From: Patescibacteria group bacterium UBA5124
GTDB taxonomy: Bacteria > Patescibacteriota > Gracilibacteria > Absconditabacterales > Absconditicoccaceae
Assembly (NCBI GenBank): GCA_002414185.1
Contig: DHYS01000011.1
Coordinates: 1 to 20,028 of the forward strand
Direction: 5' to 3'
DNA: 20,028 bases
Shown here: piece by piece, positions 1 through 7,802 of the stretch
Position numbering within the stretch: the stretch's first letter is position 1
How the letters are laid out: each line of letters begins with the position of its first letter
Program-made: the position numbers and the translations under genes
Notes under the pieces: generated by a model
Databases searched by the model: none
Told to the model about the DNA's origin: nothing
The model's input: only the letters and a program-made list of their open reading frames with translations

Positions 1-29
1 ATAAATTACTTTAAAGAAAAAAAAATATA

Positions 30-59
30 AAAAAAATCTGCATTTTTATGCAGTTTTTT
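30..59 (-). terminator. Terminator after tRNA-Leu
   Basis: A 6-bp stem CTGCAT/ATGCAG (38-43 with 48-53) closes a 4-nt loop. Read on the minus strand it lies just beyond the CCA end of the tRNA and is followed by a run of T. It also has a T-run on the plus strand, so it could work in both directions. Confidence 0.7.
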
Positions 60-61
60 AA

Positions 62-146
62 TGGTACCAAGGAAGGGACTCGAACCCTCAAGCCTTACGG
101 CATACGCACCTCAAGCGTACATGTATACCAATTCCATCACCTTGGC
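62..146 (-). tRNA. tRNA-Leu (anticodon GAG)
   Basis: Read on the minus strand, this 85-nt sequence folds as a class II tRNA. The acceptor arm GCCAAGG pairs with CCTTGGT (first pair G-U), followed by an encoded ACCA end. The anticodon loop TTGAGGT sits on the stem TACGC/GCGTA and gives anticodon GAG, which reads CUC and CUU. The variable arm is long, as expected for leucine, and the T arm contains GGTTCGAGTCC. The gene stands alone, pointing out of the window, with a terminator behind it. The identity is secure from the sequence; no clear -35/-10 pair was recognised upstream. Confidence 0.95.
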
Positions 147-261
147 TTATCTATTTTATGCGATGCAATAATTATGGAAATGACTAAAATAATCAAGAGA
201 TAATTCATCTTGCAATTGAAACAAGGTTTTTTATGATGATTTTTAGAAAAATATGTGATTT

Positions 262-297
262 AGATTCCGGCTCCAATTTCTTTAAGCTGGAATGACA
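262..297 (+). repeat. Palindromic repeat, copy 1
   Basis: A 36-nt element whose ends form a 9-bp hairpin: ATTCCGGCT pairs with AGCTGGAAT, with one G-U pair. The loop shares AATTTCTTTA with copy 2. It lies between the tRNA and the yqeY-like gene, about 30 nt before the start codon. The flanks GATTCC and GGAATGACA are shared by all three copies. Confidence 0.8.
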
Positions 298-326
298 TAG
301 AGAATTTACCAATTTACTTATTTCTT

Positions 327-770
327 ATGACACTTATCACGCAAATCACAGAAGACCGAAAGCAAGCTATGAGAGACAAAAGTGAGCTCAAAAAAACTAT
401 CTTAAATTTTGTATTAGCTCAGGTAAAATACAAAAAAATAGAACTCCAAAAGGATCCTGAAGATACTGATGTCGTACAGATTATTAAAAAAGAAATCAAA
501 GCGATCAATGAATCTATTAGTTTCTTGGAAAAATCAGACAAAGCTCAAGAGCTTTCAGAAGAAATAGAGAAAAAAACTATCTTGGAAGCATATTTACCAC
601 AAACGCTTTCTAGAGAAAAGACAGAAGAAATCATCAAAGCTATGATTACTGAACTCAATATTTCAGAGCTCAAGACAGGAAGATGACTCGTAATGAAAGA
701 ACTCAAAGCTAGATATAGCAATGAAATCGATGGTGCTGTAGCCAACGATATTATCAATGGAATGCTCTAA
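327..770 (+). CDS. yqeY: GatB/YqeY domain protein
   Basis: A protein of 147 residues, the usual length of the YqeY family. The helical N-terminal half is charged (TEDRKQAMRDKSELKKTIL). The C-terminal half has the family pattern of the short tail domain, GLVMKELKAR followed by EIDGAVANDIINGML. The domain is shared with the tRNA-binding tail of the GatB amidotransferase subunit; the cellular role of free YqeY proteins is not well defined. One in-frame TGA (684-686) encodes the glycine at the start of the tail motif; with a standard code the protein would lose its last 28 residues. The start is the first ATG after the upstream repeat and has the T-rich tract TTTACTTATTTCTT directly before it, with no Shine-Dalgarno sequence. 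It ends 22 nt before the pilin-like gene, so the two may be co-transcribed. Confidence 0.88.
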
Positions 771-792
771 AATTTTATTTTAAATATGTAAT

Positions 793-1332
793 ATGAAGAA
801 ATTTTCTTTAAAAAATATATTTTGATTGGGAATTATAGTATTTTTGTGATTGGGAAGTTTTTCTTTTGCACAAGATACACCTAAACAAGAATCTTCTACT
901 ACTTCTCCAGAAAAAAAATGTGTCCCTTCTGCGACTGTATGTTGCACTGCTTCAGAAGAAAAATGAAAACCATACAAAGAAGGTAATGATGATAAATGCT
1001 GTGTAGGTACACTCCTTAATACCAACGTACCTTTTGTCGGACAATGTATTACCTTAGCTAAAGATTGAGCTTCATGAGATGGTACTGTAGTTACTGAAGA
1101 AACAGCTTTCCCTGTGTTAATGGGGAGTCTAACTAAAATGATGGTTACGGTTATCTTATTGATTAGTTTTGTAGCTATTTTGGCTGGAGGTGTAATGATT
1201 TCTGCCTCTGGTGGAAGTGATAGTTGAGCAAAAAAAGGAAAAGAATTAATCGGGAAAGTAATTATAGCTATAGCTGTATTATGAGCTTCTGGAGTAATAT
1301 TAAGACTTATTAATCCAAACTTCTTTAAGTAA
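793..1332 (+). CDS. Cysteine-rich pilin-like membrane protein (CPR-type T4SS pilin fold)
   Basis: A protein of 179 residues with seven in-frame TGA glycines. Residues 1-26 form a signal peptide ending in SFSFAQ. Residues about 27-105 are an exported region with six cysteines, two of them as CC pairs (C-x6-CC ... CC-x14-C), enough for three disulfides. Two membrane helices follow (about 116-137 and 150-170), joined by a short loop with SGGSDSGAKKGKELIGK. This helix, glycine/serine and lysine loop, helix layout is the one seen in VirB2/TrbC-like pilin proteins annotated as type IV secretion pilins in CPR genomes. The layout is visible in the sequence; the family assignment comes from memory of that pattern. 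It follows yqeY by 22 nt. The two CC pairs make it unlike the other pilin-like genes here (15976-17459). Confidence 0.72.
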
Positions 1333-1340
1333 TACCGTAT

Positions 1341-1376
1341 AGATTCCGGCTGCAATTTCTTTAGGCCGGAATGACA
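1341..1376 (+). repeat. Palindromic repeat, copy 2
   Basis: A 36-nt element with ATTCCGGC pairing to GCCGGAAT over 8 bp, extended by a T-G pair. Compared with copy 1, it differs at three positions, all in or next to the stem, and pairing is kept. It sits between the pilin-like gene and the MBL-like gene. Confidence 0.8.
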
Positions 1377-1413
1377 AAAAAATACTTATTTATCTTATAA
1401 ATATTCTCATTAC

Positions 1414-1797
1414 ATGATCTCTATTGTAAACGAAAATGGATTTATTATCGAAAACAAACTTATTTTTGGTGCACAAGAAGCTAATTCAAATTTTATTAAT
1501 TTGGCGATCTCTTTAGGAGAAGATATGCGTTATCAAAAGCTAGATTATACGCTTGTAGATTACCCAGGTGAATACGATATCAAAGGATGTATGATCCAAT
1601 GTTTTTTAGGAAATGGAGATAAACTCAGTTATCTTATCAATCTAGATGGACAAAGAATAGCACTGCTTCAGACTCCTGATGTTTTGGAATCAAGTACAGA
1701 ATTATCTTCTGCTCAAACATTTTTGTATACAGATGATGTAGTAGCCAACAAAATGGAACAATTGGAACTTGATGGAGAAAAAATTAAGTTAGGATAG
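1414..1797 (+). CDS. Small MBL-fold-like protein of unknown function
   Basis: A protein of 127 residues, with no TGA glycines and no signal peptide or membrane helix. Residues 50-58 read YPGEYDIKG, a phrase typical of the small metallo-beta-lactamase-fold proteins of CPR and Gram-positive genomes, where it follows the strand carrying the active site. The region after it (LSYLINLDGQRIALLQTPDVLES) also resembles those proteins. The HxHxDH metal motif is absent, so if the relation is real this is a shortened, probably non-catalytic relative. The start at 1414 has a TTATTTATCT tract upstream. The gene lies between repeat copies 2 and 3, and faces the methyltransferase gene. Function is unknown; the domain link is only moderately sure. 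Confidence 0.65.
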   Translation: MISIVNENGFIIENKLIFGAQEANSNFINLAISLGEDMRYQKLDYTLVDYPGEYDIKGCMIQCFLGNGDKLSYLINLDGQRIALLQTPDVLESSTELSSAQTFLYTDDVVANKMEQLELDGEKIKLG

Positions 1798-1811
1798 GTT
1801 GATATTATGAT

Positions 1812-1846
1812 AGATTCCGGCTGCAACTGACAAAGCCGGAATGACA
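1812..1846 (+). repeat. Palindromic repeat, copy 3
   Basis: A 35-nt element with a perfect 9-bp stem, ATTCCGGCT pairing to AGCCGGAAT. Its loop (GCAACTGACAA) differs from that of copies 1 and 2, while the stem and the flanking TAGATTCC and GGAATGACA are kept. It lies between two convergent genes and could act as a weak bidirectional terminator, although no T-run follows on either strand. Confidence 0.8.
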
Positions 1847-1862
1847 TCCTCTAAAATAGCAA

Positions 1863-2408
1863 CTACCCAATTACCATAATACCGTCTCCCTCCTCCATCG
1901 GAAGGATTTGATAATTGATTTGCATTTTTTGAAGATATCCGTATAATGTATCAAGTTTAATAGAGTATTTAATCACATCGTCCAATATAATCAGACTTTT
2001 CTCTTCCTTTATATCTTCTATTTTCTCTAGATATATTCCATACTGGTTTTTCTGACCATCTATAAAAAAGAAATCACACTTTTCCGGTACAAATTTTCTT
2101 ACATCACTAGTGGTGATATCAAATGGATAAAGCGTAATATTTCCTAGACCAACTTCTTTGATATGCATAAGTGCTTCCAAATATGCAGTATAAGAAACCT
2201 CAAAAGAAATAACCTGACCATTTCGCTCCTTCATTAGGGATGCAATAAAGATTGTACTATATCCTATAGCACTTCAAATTTCTAGACAGTATTTTGGTTT
2301 TCTATGAAGCAATTGTTCTTTAATAAAAGATTCTGTCTGAGGACTCATGATAGGTACTCTCCTGCTCTCTGCATTTTGCCTCAAATTTTTTAGGTAATTT
2401 TCCATCAT
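1863..2408 (-). CDS. Class I SAM-dependent O-methyltransferase (family 3 type)
   Basis: A protein of 181 residues. Residues 42-50 are the SAM-binding motif I, LEIGSAIGY, whose first glycine (G45) is an in-frame TGA at 2274-2276. Residues 116-123 (IDGQKNQY) match the metal-binding aspartate region, IDADKxxY, of the catechol/caffeoyl-CoA O-methyltransferase family, and ILDDVI at 141-146 matches the following metal-ligand strand (usually DNV). The protein is a little shorter than the usual 200-220 residues. The natural substrate cannot be read from the sequence. The first of two adjacent ATG codons (2406-2408) is taken as the start because a TAG precedes it immediately. The gene is divergent from RNase J, with starts about 60 nt apart, and converges on the MBL-like gene. 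Confidence 0.85.
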
Positions 2409-2470
2409 CTAATTTGTTGGTAAAGCTAAATATTTTAACAAAAATTTTTATTATTAATTACTATTTTCAC

Positions 2471-4450
2471 ATGAATCAAGTAATGCAAGGAAATCTTTCT
2501 ATAGATTTCACACAAAAAAACAATCAAAAAAACCCCCCACAAAAACCAAGAACTCAGTCTACTCCTAGATATCAATCAGGACAAAGACAAAACAGAAGAA
2601 GTGACGAACCTAAACTTAGTTCAGAAGCTTTTCTTCGTCATCTTACTCAAAAACAAACAGAAATCGACAATCCTCAAGCTCTTATCAAAAAGGGAGAAAA
2701 ACCTGTTAGAATAGGAAGTTTACTTGGATTGGAACAAGTAGGACAATGTATGTTTATGGAATATGATCAAGATATCGTTTTAATTGATGCCGGAATGGAA
2801 TTTGCTGCTAATGAAGAAATGGGAGCTGATTATATTATTCCTGATATTTCTTACATCAAGAAAAACAAACACAAACTAAGAGGTATTGTAATTACTCATG
2901 GTCACTTAGATCACGTAGGAGGACTAAGACACATCTTACCAGATCTTTGATTTCCTACATTGTATACTACTCCACTTACTTTGGGTATTATTAAAAAAAC
3001 TTTTGATGATCCAAAGGAAGCTGCAAAGATAAAGTATAAGATTATTGATCCAAACGTAGATATCGTAAAACTTGGATGTTTCACTTTCGAATTTGTTTCT
3101 GTAAACCACAATATTCCAGAAAGTATGGCATTATCGATCTATACTCCAAAGGGACTTGTTTTCAACTCAGGAGACTTCAAAATCGATCATACTCCAGCTA
3201 TCGACAAACCAGCTGATCTTAATAAGATTGCTAGAATTGGGATGGAATGAGTAAAACTTTATATAGGAGATAGTCTTGGAACAAAAAAAGCATGACGATC
3301 TCTTTCAGAAAAAGTTATTGCTAAAAACCTGGATGATTTGATTAGAACTACAAAATGAAGAATTTTTATGGCAACTTTTGCCTCAAATATAGGAAGAATT
3401 ATTCAGATCATCAATAGCGCAATCAAATACAACAGAGTAATCTTCTTATCTGGAAGATCTATGGTAAACAATGTAGAAATCTGTCAAGAACTCTGATATA
3501 TCAAGGTTCCTCAATGATATATTCGTAAGCTAGATGATCAAATAAACACATTAGCTGATGAAAGAGTCCTTGTTTTAAGTACAGGAGCACAAGGAGAAGA
3601 ATTTGCTTCTCTTACAAGAATCGCTAAAAATGAACATCCTGTAGTAAAATTGAAAAAATGAGACACTATTCTGATGTCAGCTACTCCTATTCCAGGAAAT
3701 GAAGCTTCTGTAAAACATATGATAGATGACCTCGTTATCCAAGAAGTAAACCTTATCACTAATGATGATATGGATATTCATGCTTCATGACATGGAAATA
3801 TAGAAGATCACAAACTTTTCTTAAGTCTTTTGAAACCAGATTTTTTCCTTCCTTACTATATGGCTGCAGCGGAAAGATTTGATCACAAAAAGATCTGACT
3901 AGATATGGGTATTGCTGAATCTAGAATTCTTATGCCAAATAAAAATGGACAAATTATAGAGATGTATGATAATGTTGTACTTGTTGCTGAGTCAAAGATT
4001 AGATTAGATAAAATTCTCGTTGATGGTAAAGGACAAGGACATCTCTCTGGAGAATATGTTATCAAAGCTCGTACTATTATGGCTGAAAGTGGTGTAATCT
4101 CTTTAATTTTCAAGATCGATACAAAAACAAGAGAACTTATCGGAAATATTCAGATTGAATCTAGATGATTTGTTTACTCTTCAGAAGTAAAAACTATACA
4201 TACTCAGATTGTAGATTTTGCTAGAGCTAAGTACTATGACAATTCAAAAAAACGTATGGATGTAAAAGAAAATCTTAAAATGATCAAGGAAGATCTAGGT
4301 GAATATATCAATAAGATTATTGGTAGAGTTCCTATGATTATGCCGATGTATGTATATATCAATAGAGACCCTCAAAATCCTAATTGAGAACTTAATCAAG
4401 ACGAAGCTATCGTAGGTATGACCTTGGATGAACAAGGATACGACGATTAG
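2471..4450 (+). CDS. rnj: Ribonuclease J
   Basis: A protein of 659 residues with eleven in-frame TGA glycines. RNase J is a metallo-beta-lactamase/beta-CASP nuclease with 5'-3' exonuclease and endonuclease activity in mRNA decay and rRNA maturation. Residues 1-75 are a basic, proline- and glutamine-rich, probably disordered tail. The catalytic core begins at about 79 (VRIGSLLGLEQVGQCMF). The metal motif HGHLDH is at 143-148, followed by NSGDFKIDHTP, IYIGDS-type, and beta-CASP segments with SATPIPGNE and HASGHG. The C-terminal domain ends at EQGYDD. Core length fits the family; the N-terminal tail is extra. A longer frame opens at 2414, but ATG 2471 is preferred because the tract TTATTAATTACTATTTTCAC lies before it and the extra 19 residues are hydrophobic and AT-biased. 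Together with PNPase at 10047 it suggests an RNase J/PNPase-type RNA decay machinery. Confidence 0.95.
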
Positions 4451-4465
4451 GTTATATAGCAAGAG

Positions 4466-4492
4466 ACCTCTTCCTCGTGAAGAGGTTTTTTT
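4466..4492 (+). terminator. Terminator of RNase J gene
   Basis: An 8-bp perfect stem ACCTCTTC/GAAGAGGT (4466-4473 with 4479-4486), a 5-nt loop and seven T residues. It begins 15 nt after the RNase J stop. Confidence 0.9.
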
Positions 4493-4519
4493 GTTGATTT
4501 TTTTTGGATGAACTATATA
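4491..4519 (+). promoter_or_regulatory. Probable promoter of mltG
   Basis: TTGTTG and TATATA are separated by 17 nt. The -35 box starts inside the T-run of the preceding terminator. The predicted RNA start near 4526 gives a leader of about 24 nt containing TTTATTTTTCT. Confidence 0.45.
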
Positions 4520-4549
4520 GTGTACCCGCTTTATTTTTCTAGAAAACAT

Positions 4550-5563
4550 ATGAAAAGAAACAAAAAACCAAAAATCTGAAGATGGATTCTTTTAGGTATT
4601 ATCATTATTGTTGTATGGGTTAATCTCAAAACAACAATTACTATGAACGATACTATTACTCTCAAACAAGGAGATACTTTACAAACACTTATTCAAGACC
4701 TTAGTTGGAAACAAAAAATGAGTGTAAAATGGTACATCAGAAAACATGATATAGATCTTTCAAAACTTGATATAGGAAGTTACATATTTAGTGGAGAATA
4801 TACTTCTCAGACATTTGTAGAAACTATTGTAGCTGGTCCAAAATACCAGTACCAAACTATCAAAATACTAGAATGATGGTCTATTTATGATATAGATTCA
4901 GCATTATCTGCTAAGTGATATATTTCTGCTGGTGAGTATATTTCTTTTGTTACCAATCAAAGTATTATACAAAAATATCAACAAAGATATGCTTTCCTTA
5001 CGAATATTTCATGACTTAAGAGTTTGGAAGGATTCCTTTATCCAGATACCTATAGTGTAGATAAAGATAAAAATATTCTTGATCAGCTCGTCTATCTTCA
5101 ATTGCAAGCCTTCAAAACTAAAGTATGGGACGCTGTAGAAGATCAGGCTCTTAGTTTTGATCTTTCTTGGTATGATACCATCAAGATGGCGAGTATCGTA
5201 GAAAAAGAAGAAAAGTCTTCAAAAAACAAGCCTACTGTAGCTGGGATTTTGATTAAGAGATTTCAATTGGGGACATTGATTGGAGCAGATATTAGTTTAT
5301 GTTATTTCTTTGAAAAACCATACAAAGAATGTACGCCTAGTTTTATTGGACAACATGTCAGTGATACAAACAATCCATATAATACAAGAACATTAAAATG
5401 ATTACCACCACAACCTATTTCCAATCCTGCTATTGGTACTATCAAAGCTGTTTTGGATTATGAGAAGACTGATTATCTTTTCTATCTCCATGATAGTAAT
5501 GGTGGAATTCATTATGGAAGAACATTACAAGAACACAATCAAAATAAAAATATGTATTTATAA
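4550..5563 (+). CDS. mltG: Endolytic murein transglycosylase MltG (YceG-like)
   Basis: A protein of 337 residues with five in-frame TGA glycines. MltG cleaves nascent peptidoglycan glycan strands near the inner membrane and helps set strand length. Residues 1-9 are basic and cytoplasmic, and residues about 12-26 form the single membrane anchor. The ectodomain has a LysM-like region (LKQGDTLQTLI, 38-48), the conserved EGFLYPDTY at 160-168 and the catalytic segment MASIVEKEE, whose glutamates at about 218 and 220 include the catalytic residue. The family's C-terminal YNTRTLKGLPPQPISNP and HYGRTLQEHNQN segments are present. The length is close to the usual 330-350. ATG 4550 is chosen because it gives the membrane anchor and has TTTATTTTTCT 20 nt upstream. 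Presence of MltG implies a peptidoglycan wall. Confidence 0.94.
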
Positions 5564-5567
5564 ATTT

Positions 5568-5592
5568 AAGCCCTTGTATAAGGGCTTTTTTT
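5568..5592 (+). terminator. Terminator of mltG
   Basis: Perfect 8-bp stem AAGCCCTT/AAGGGCTT (5568-5575 with 5580-5587), 4-nt loop GTAT, then a T-run. It starts 5 nt after the mltG stop. Confidence 0.9.
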
Positions 5593-5601
5593 GATTATAA
5601 G
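5574..5601 (+). promoter_or_regulatory. Possible promoter of the slipin gene, nested in the mltG terminator
   Basis: TTGTAT (5574-5579) and TATAAG (5596-5601) are 16 nt apart. The -35 box covers the loop of the upstream terminator hairpin. The predicted start near 5608 gives a leader of about 30 nt containing TTTATTTATTAAC. Confidence 0.35.
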
Positions 5602-5637
5602 ATAATCAAAGGCATTTTATTTATTAACTATTTCACT

Positions 5638-6399
5638 ATGGAAAATTCTCGAATAATTATACTTATTGTACTCTACTTCTTTGCTGGTATTAGAATTGTT
5701 AATCAATTTGAAAGAAGAGTTGTATTTACTTTTGGTAAATATGCAGGGATATTACAGCCATGATTTAGATTTATTTGGCCAATTATTCAAACTTCACTAA
5801 AAGTAGATATTAGAGAAAAAGCTGTAGATGTACCAAGTCAGGAAGCCATGACAAAAGATAATGTATCTTGTATGATTAATGCTGTAATTTATTATAAAAT
5901 AAAAGAAGAACGAGTAGATAGATCCGTGCTTAATGTTAGATATCTAGATTATGCTATGACTCAATTTGCACAGACTACTATGAGAAATATTGTTGGACAA
6001 TTTGAACTTGATGAACTTCTTGCCAAAAGAGAAGAAGCTAGCAATAAGATTAAAGAAATTGTTGATGAAAAATCTAACTCTTGGTGAGTTGATGTACTCT
6101 CAGTAGAACTCAAAGATATTAACATCCCTGATGATCTCAAAAGAATGATCGGAAAACAAGCAGAAGCTGAAAGAGAAAAGAGAGCTAAAATTATTACTTC
6201 AGAATGAGAACTTGCATCATCAGAAAACCTTAAAAATGCTGCTGAAATGCTTGCTAAAGCTCCAGGAGCTCTCCATCTAAGAACTTTACAATCTATCAAT
6301 GATATTAGTTCTGATCAGTCTAATACTACTGTATGGATGATCCCTATAGAAATCATGCAAGCTATCCAAGGAATCAAAGATTCTTTAGATAGAAAATAA
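5638..6399 (+). CDS. Slipin / SPFH (band 7) membrane protein
   Basis: A protein of 253 residues with three in-frame TGA glycines. Residues about 5-20 form the N-terminal membrane anchor (IIILIVLYFFAG). The SPFH domain follows directly: VNQFERRVVFTFGKY, then PGFRFIWP, VDIREKAVDVPSQEAMTKDN and VSVELKDINIPDDLKR. An alanine/glutamate-rich coiled coil (KQAEAEREKRAKIITSEGE, about 180-200) then leads to the conserved ending LRTLQSINDISSDQS. This is the layout and length of bacterial slipins, which form oligomeric rings in the membrane and are linked to membrane domain organisation and protein quality control. The usual NfeD partner gene is not adjacent. Slipin is preferred over FtsH-associated HflK/HflC because the anchor is very short and there is no partner SPFH gene. 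The gene is monocistronic, with hairpins on both sides. Confidence 0.92.
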
Positions 6400-6401
6400 A
6401 G

Positions 6402-6428
6402 AAAAAAACCCCTAAATTGGGGTTTTTT
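6402..6428. terminator. Bidirectional terminator between convergent genes
   Basis: AAAAAAACCCC and GGGGTTTTTT surround a 6-nt loop. It lies between the slipin stop and the isomerase stop, with a U-run for transcripts from either side. Confidence 0.85.
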
Positions 6429-6438
6429 ATATAATTTT

Positions 6439-7353
6439 TTAGTCTATCATCCAAGGATAATGTTTTTTTACTTCATCTAAGAGATTTTCTGGGCGGATTA
6501 CACCAAATTCGGTGATAATTCCTGTAATATATTTTGCTGGGACGAGGTCGAAGGCATAATTAAGAATATCGAGACCTTGTGGAGCATCTGGTCGTAGTTC
6601 ACTTCAGGCTCTGGTTTCTATTTCTATCGTCCCCGTGGTATCTACTTTTAGCAAGCTTCCAACAATGTATAAAGGTATTCCTGAATGCCAAGCTGAAAGT
6701 CCAATAGCAAAAGATCAGACTTTATTTATAGTATTTCCATTGGTTCTAATACAATCTGATCCCAAAAATACCTTATGAATATGGATATGACTATCATATT
6801 CGTTATCTACAAAGAAAGGTGCTGAATCATCAGTAATCATCGTATCTGGTACTCCAGCTTTGAGAAGATCTGCTGAGGTTATTCTTCCCTGATAGAGAGG
6901 TCTGGTTTCTGTATTATAGATATGAATCTTTTTTCCTTGATTTCGAGCTGTCGTAAGGATTTTTACCACAGATCATGAATGACAGTGGGTTACAATATTT
7001 TCTCCATCATTAATAAGATCTGCTCCAATCAATGGTCTGCATTCTTCTTCACGAACCACTCGAGAATAATATTCTGCAAACGCATCGGCTATTTCTAGCT
7101 GAGAGGATCCTGCATTAAGTTTAGACTTAGCATATTTCATTCCATTGCGGAGCAATGGCTCGGTTTCTCTGGCTTTGATAAGGATTTCTGTAGCCGTAAA
7201 AACGAAGTCCTTCAGTTCTTCTGGTGAAGAAAATGTTTGTCCACGGAGTTCCTGTTCCATCACTTGACATGCGGCTTTGGCAATATTTGTAGCACCTTGG
7301 ATGGTGATGGTCTTTATATCATCAGCTATTTTTTGGATATTTGTTAGATTCAT
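6439..7353 (-). CDS. Ribose-1,5-bisphosphate isomerase-like protein (eIF2B alpha/MtnA superfamily)
   Basis: A protein of 304 residues with three TGA glycines (6973-6975, 6715-6717, 6604-6606). The fold family covers eIF2B-alpha, MtnA and archaeal ribose-1,5-bisphosphate isomerase (R15Pi). The last enzyme converts ribose 1,5-bisphosphate to ribulose 1,5-bisphosphate in the AMP phosphorylase/RuBisCO pathway. The catalytic cysteine region is VTHCHSGSVVKIL (C124; family THCNS), and the catalytic aspartate is in LGSDCIRTNG (D200). TGA encodes G127 directly after the cysteine loop. IYNTETRPLYQGR and the closing ITEFGVIRPENL are also typical. The length fits R15Pi (about 310-325) better than MtnA (about 340-370). 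CPR genomes of this group are known to carry this pathway; AMP phosphorylase and RuBisCO are not in the window. The start at 7353 lies 29 nt after the upstream gene, so the two probably form an operon. MtnA remains possible. Confidence 0.82.
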
Positions 7354-7382
7354 AGTAAATATACATAATTAAATTAAATAAA

Positions 7383-7664
7383 CTAATTATTACATACAGA
7401 CTTCAGGAAGAGAATATATTTATCTTTATCTTCCTCAAGGAAATCTATATCGATAGATTGTTCATCTCCTCTTACATAGATTTTTACTCTGATAAATCTT
7501 TGGTGTTCTTCCATTTCAATATATTTAACCTGATGATCAAATAACAAAAGTGATTTTGCACGAACATCTGGGTCATTATCAGCTGTCACAAAAATCATCT
7601 GTGTACATGTCATATTAGGATTTATTATTTCCTTTAATTTATATCCTTGAAAATCTAAAGCCAT
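7383..7664 (-). CDS. Hypothetical protein, 93 residues
   Basis: I do not recognise this protein. It is acidic and soluble, with alternating charged and hydrophobic stretches suggesting beta strands (HQRFIRVKIYVRGDEQSIDIDFLEEDKDKY). It has no signal peptide, no membrane helix and no TGA glycines. The frame is open from ATG 7664 to TAG 7383, the codon use fits its neighbours, and a TTATTTATATT tract lies before the start. It ends 29 nt before the isomerase start on the same strand with no hairpin between them, so it is probably the first gene of a two-gene operon. A link to nucleotide or sugar-phosphate metabolism would be inferred from position only. Confidence 0.7.
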   Translation of the reverse strand: MALDFQGYKLKEIINPNMTCTQMIFVTADNDPDVRAKSLLLFDHQVKYIEMEEHQRFIRVKIYVRGDEQSIDIDFLEEDKDKYILFLKSVCNN

Positions 7665-7741
7665 GTGAAAAGTAATAATAATATAAATAACTATCTTACA
7701 TAAATTATAATCAGAATATATTTCTTTGCAAATTTTTGACT

Positions 7742-7771
7742 AAAAAAAACCTCCCAATTACTCGAGAGATT
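7742..7771 (-). terminator. Terminator of the pnp-GT2-GT39 operon
   Basis: On the minus strand AATCTCTC pairs with GGGAGGTT (8 bp, two G-U pairs) around an 8-nt loop, followed by a run of T. The pairing works only as minus-strand RNA. It lies about 30 nt beyond the membrane glycosyltransferase stop. Confidence 0.7.
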
Positions 7772-7802
7772 TATTGACAATAATATAGGTTAATAGATAG
7801 AA

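Noticed and set aside
780..1355. 191-residue open frame on the minus strand
   Set aside because: It lies wholly antisense to the pilin-like gene, whose plus-strand product has a signal peptide, cysteine pattern and two helices once TGA is read as glycine. The minus frame has no recognisable features.
262..1846. CRISPR array from the three similar repeats
   Set aside because: Spacing is about 1080 and 470 bp with genes between, and there are no regular spacers or cas genes.
2471..4450. RNase J (and likewise PNPase and MltG) as frameshifted or decayed pseudogenes
   Set aside because: Every interruption is an in-frame TGA at a plausible glycine, with no frame change and all catalytic motifs kept.
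7774..7800. Plus-strand promoter starting with TTGACA at 7774
   Set aside because: No plus-strand gene follows; the sequence is next to the minus-strand terminator and the end of the GT-C gene.
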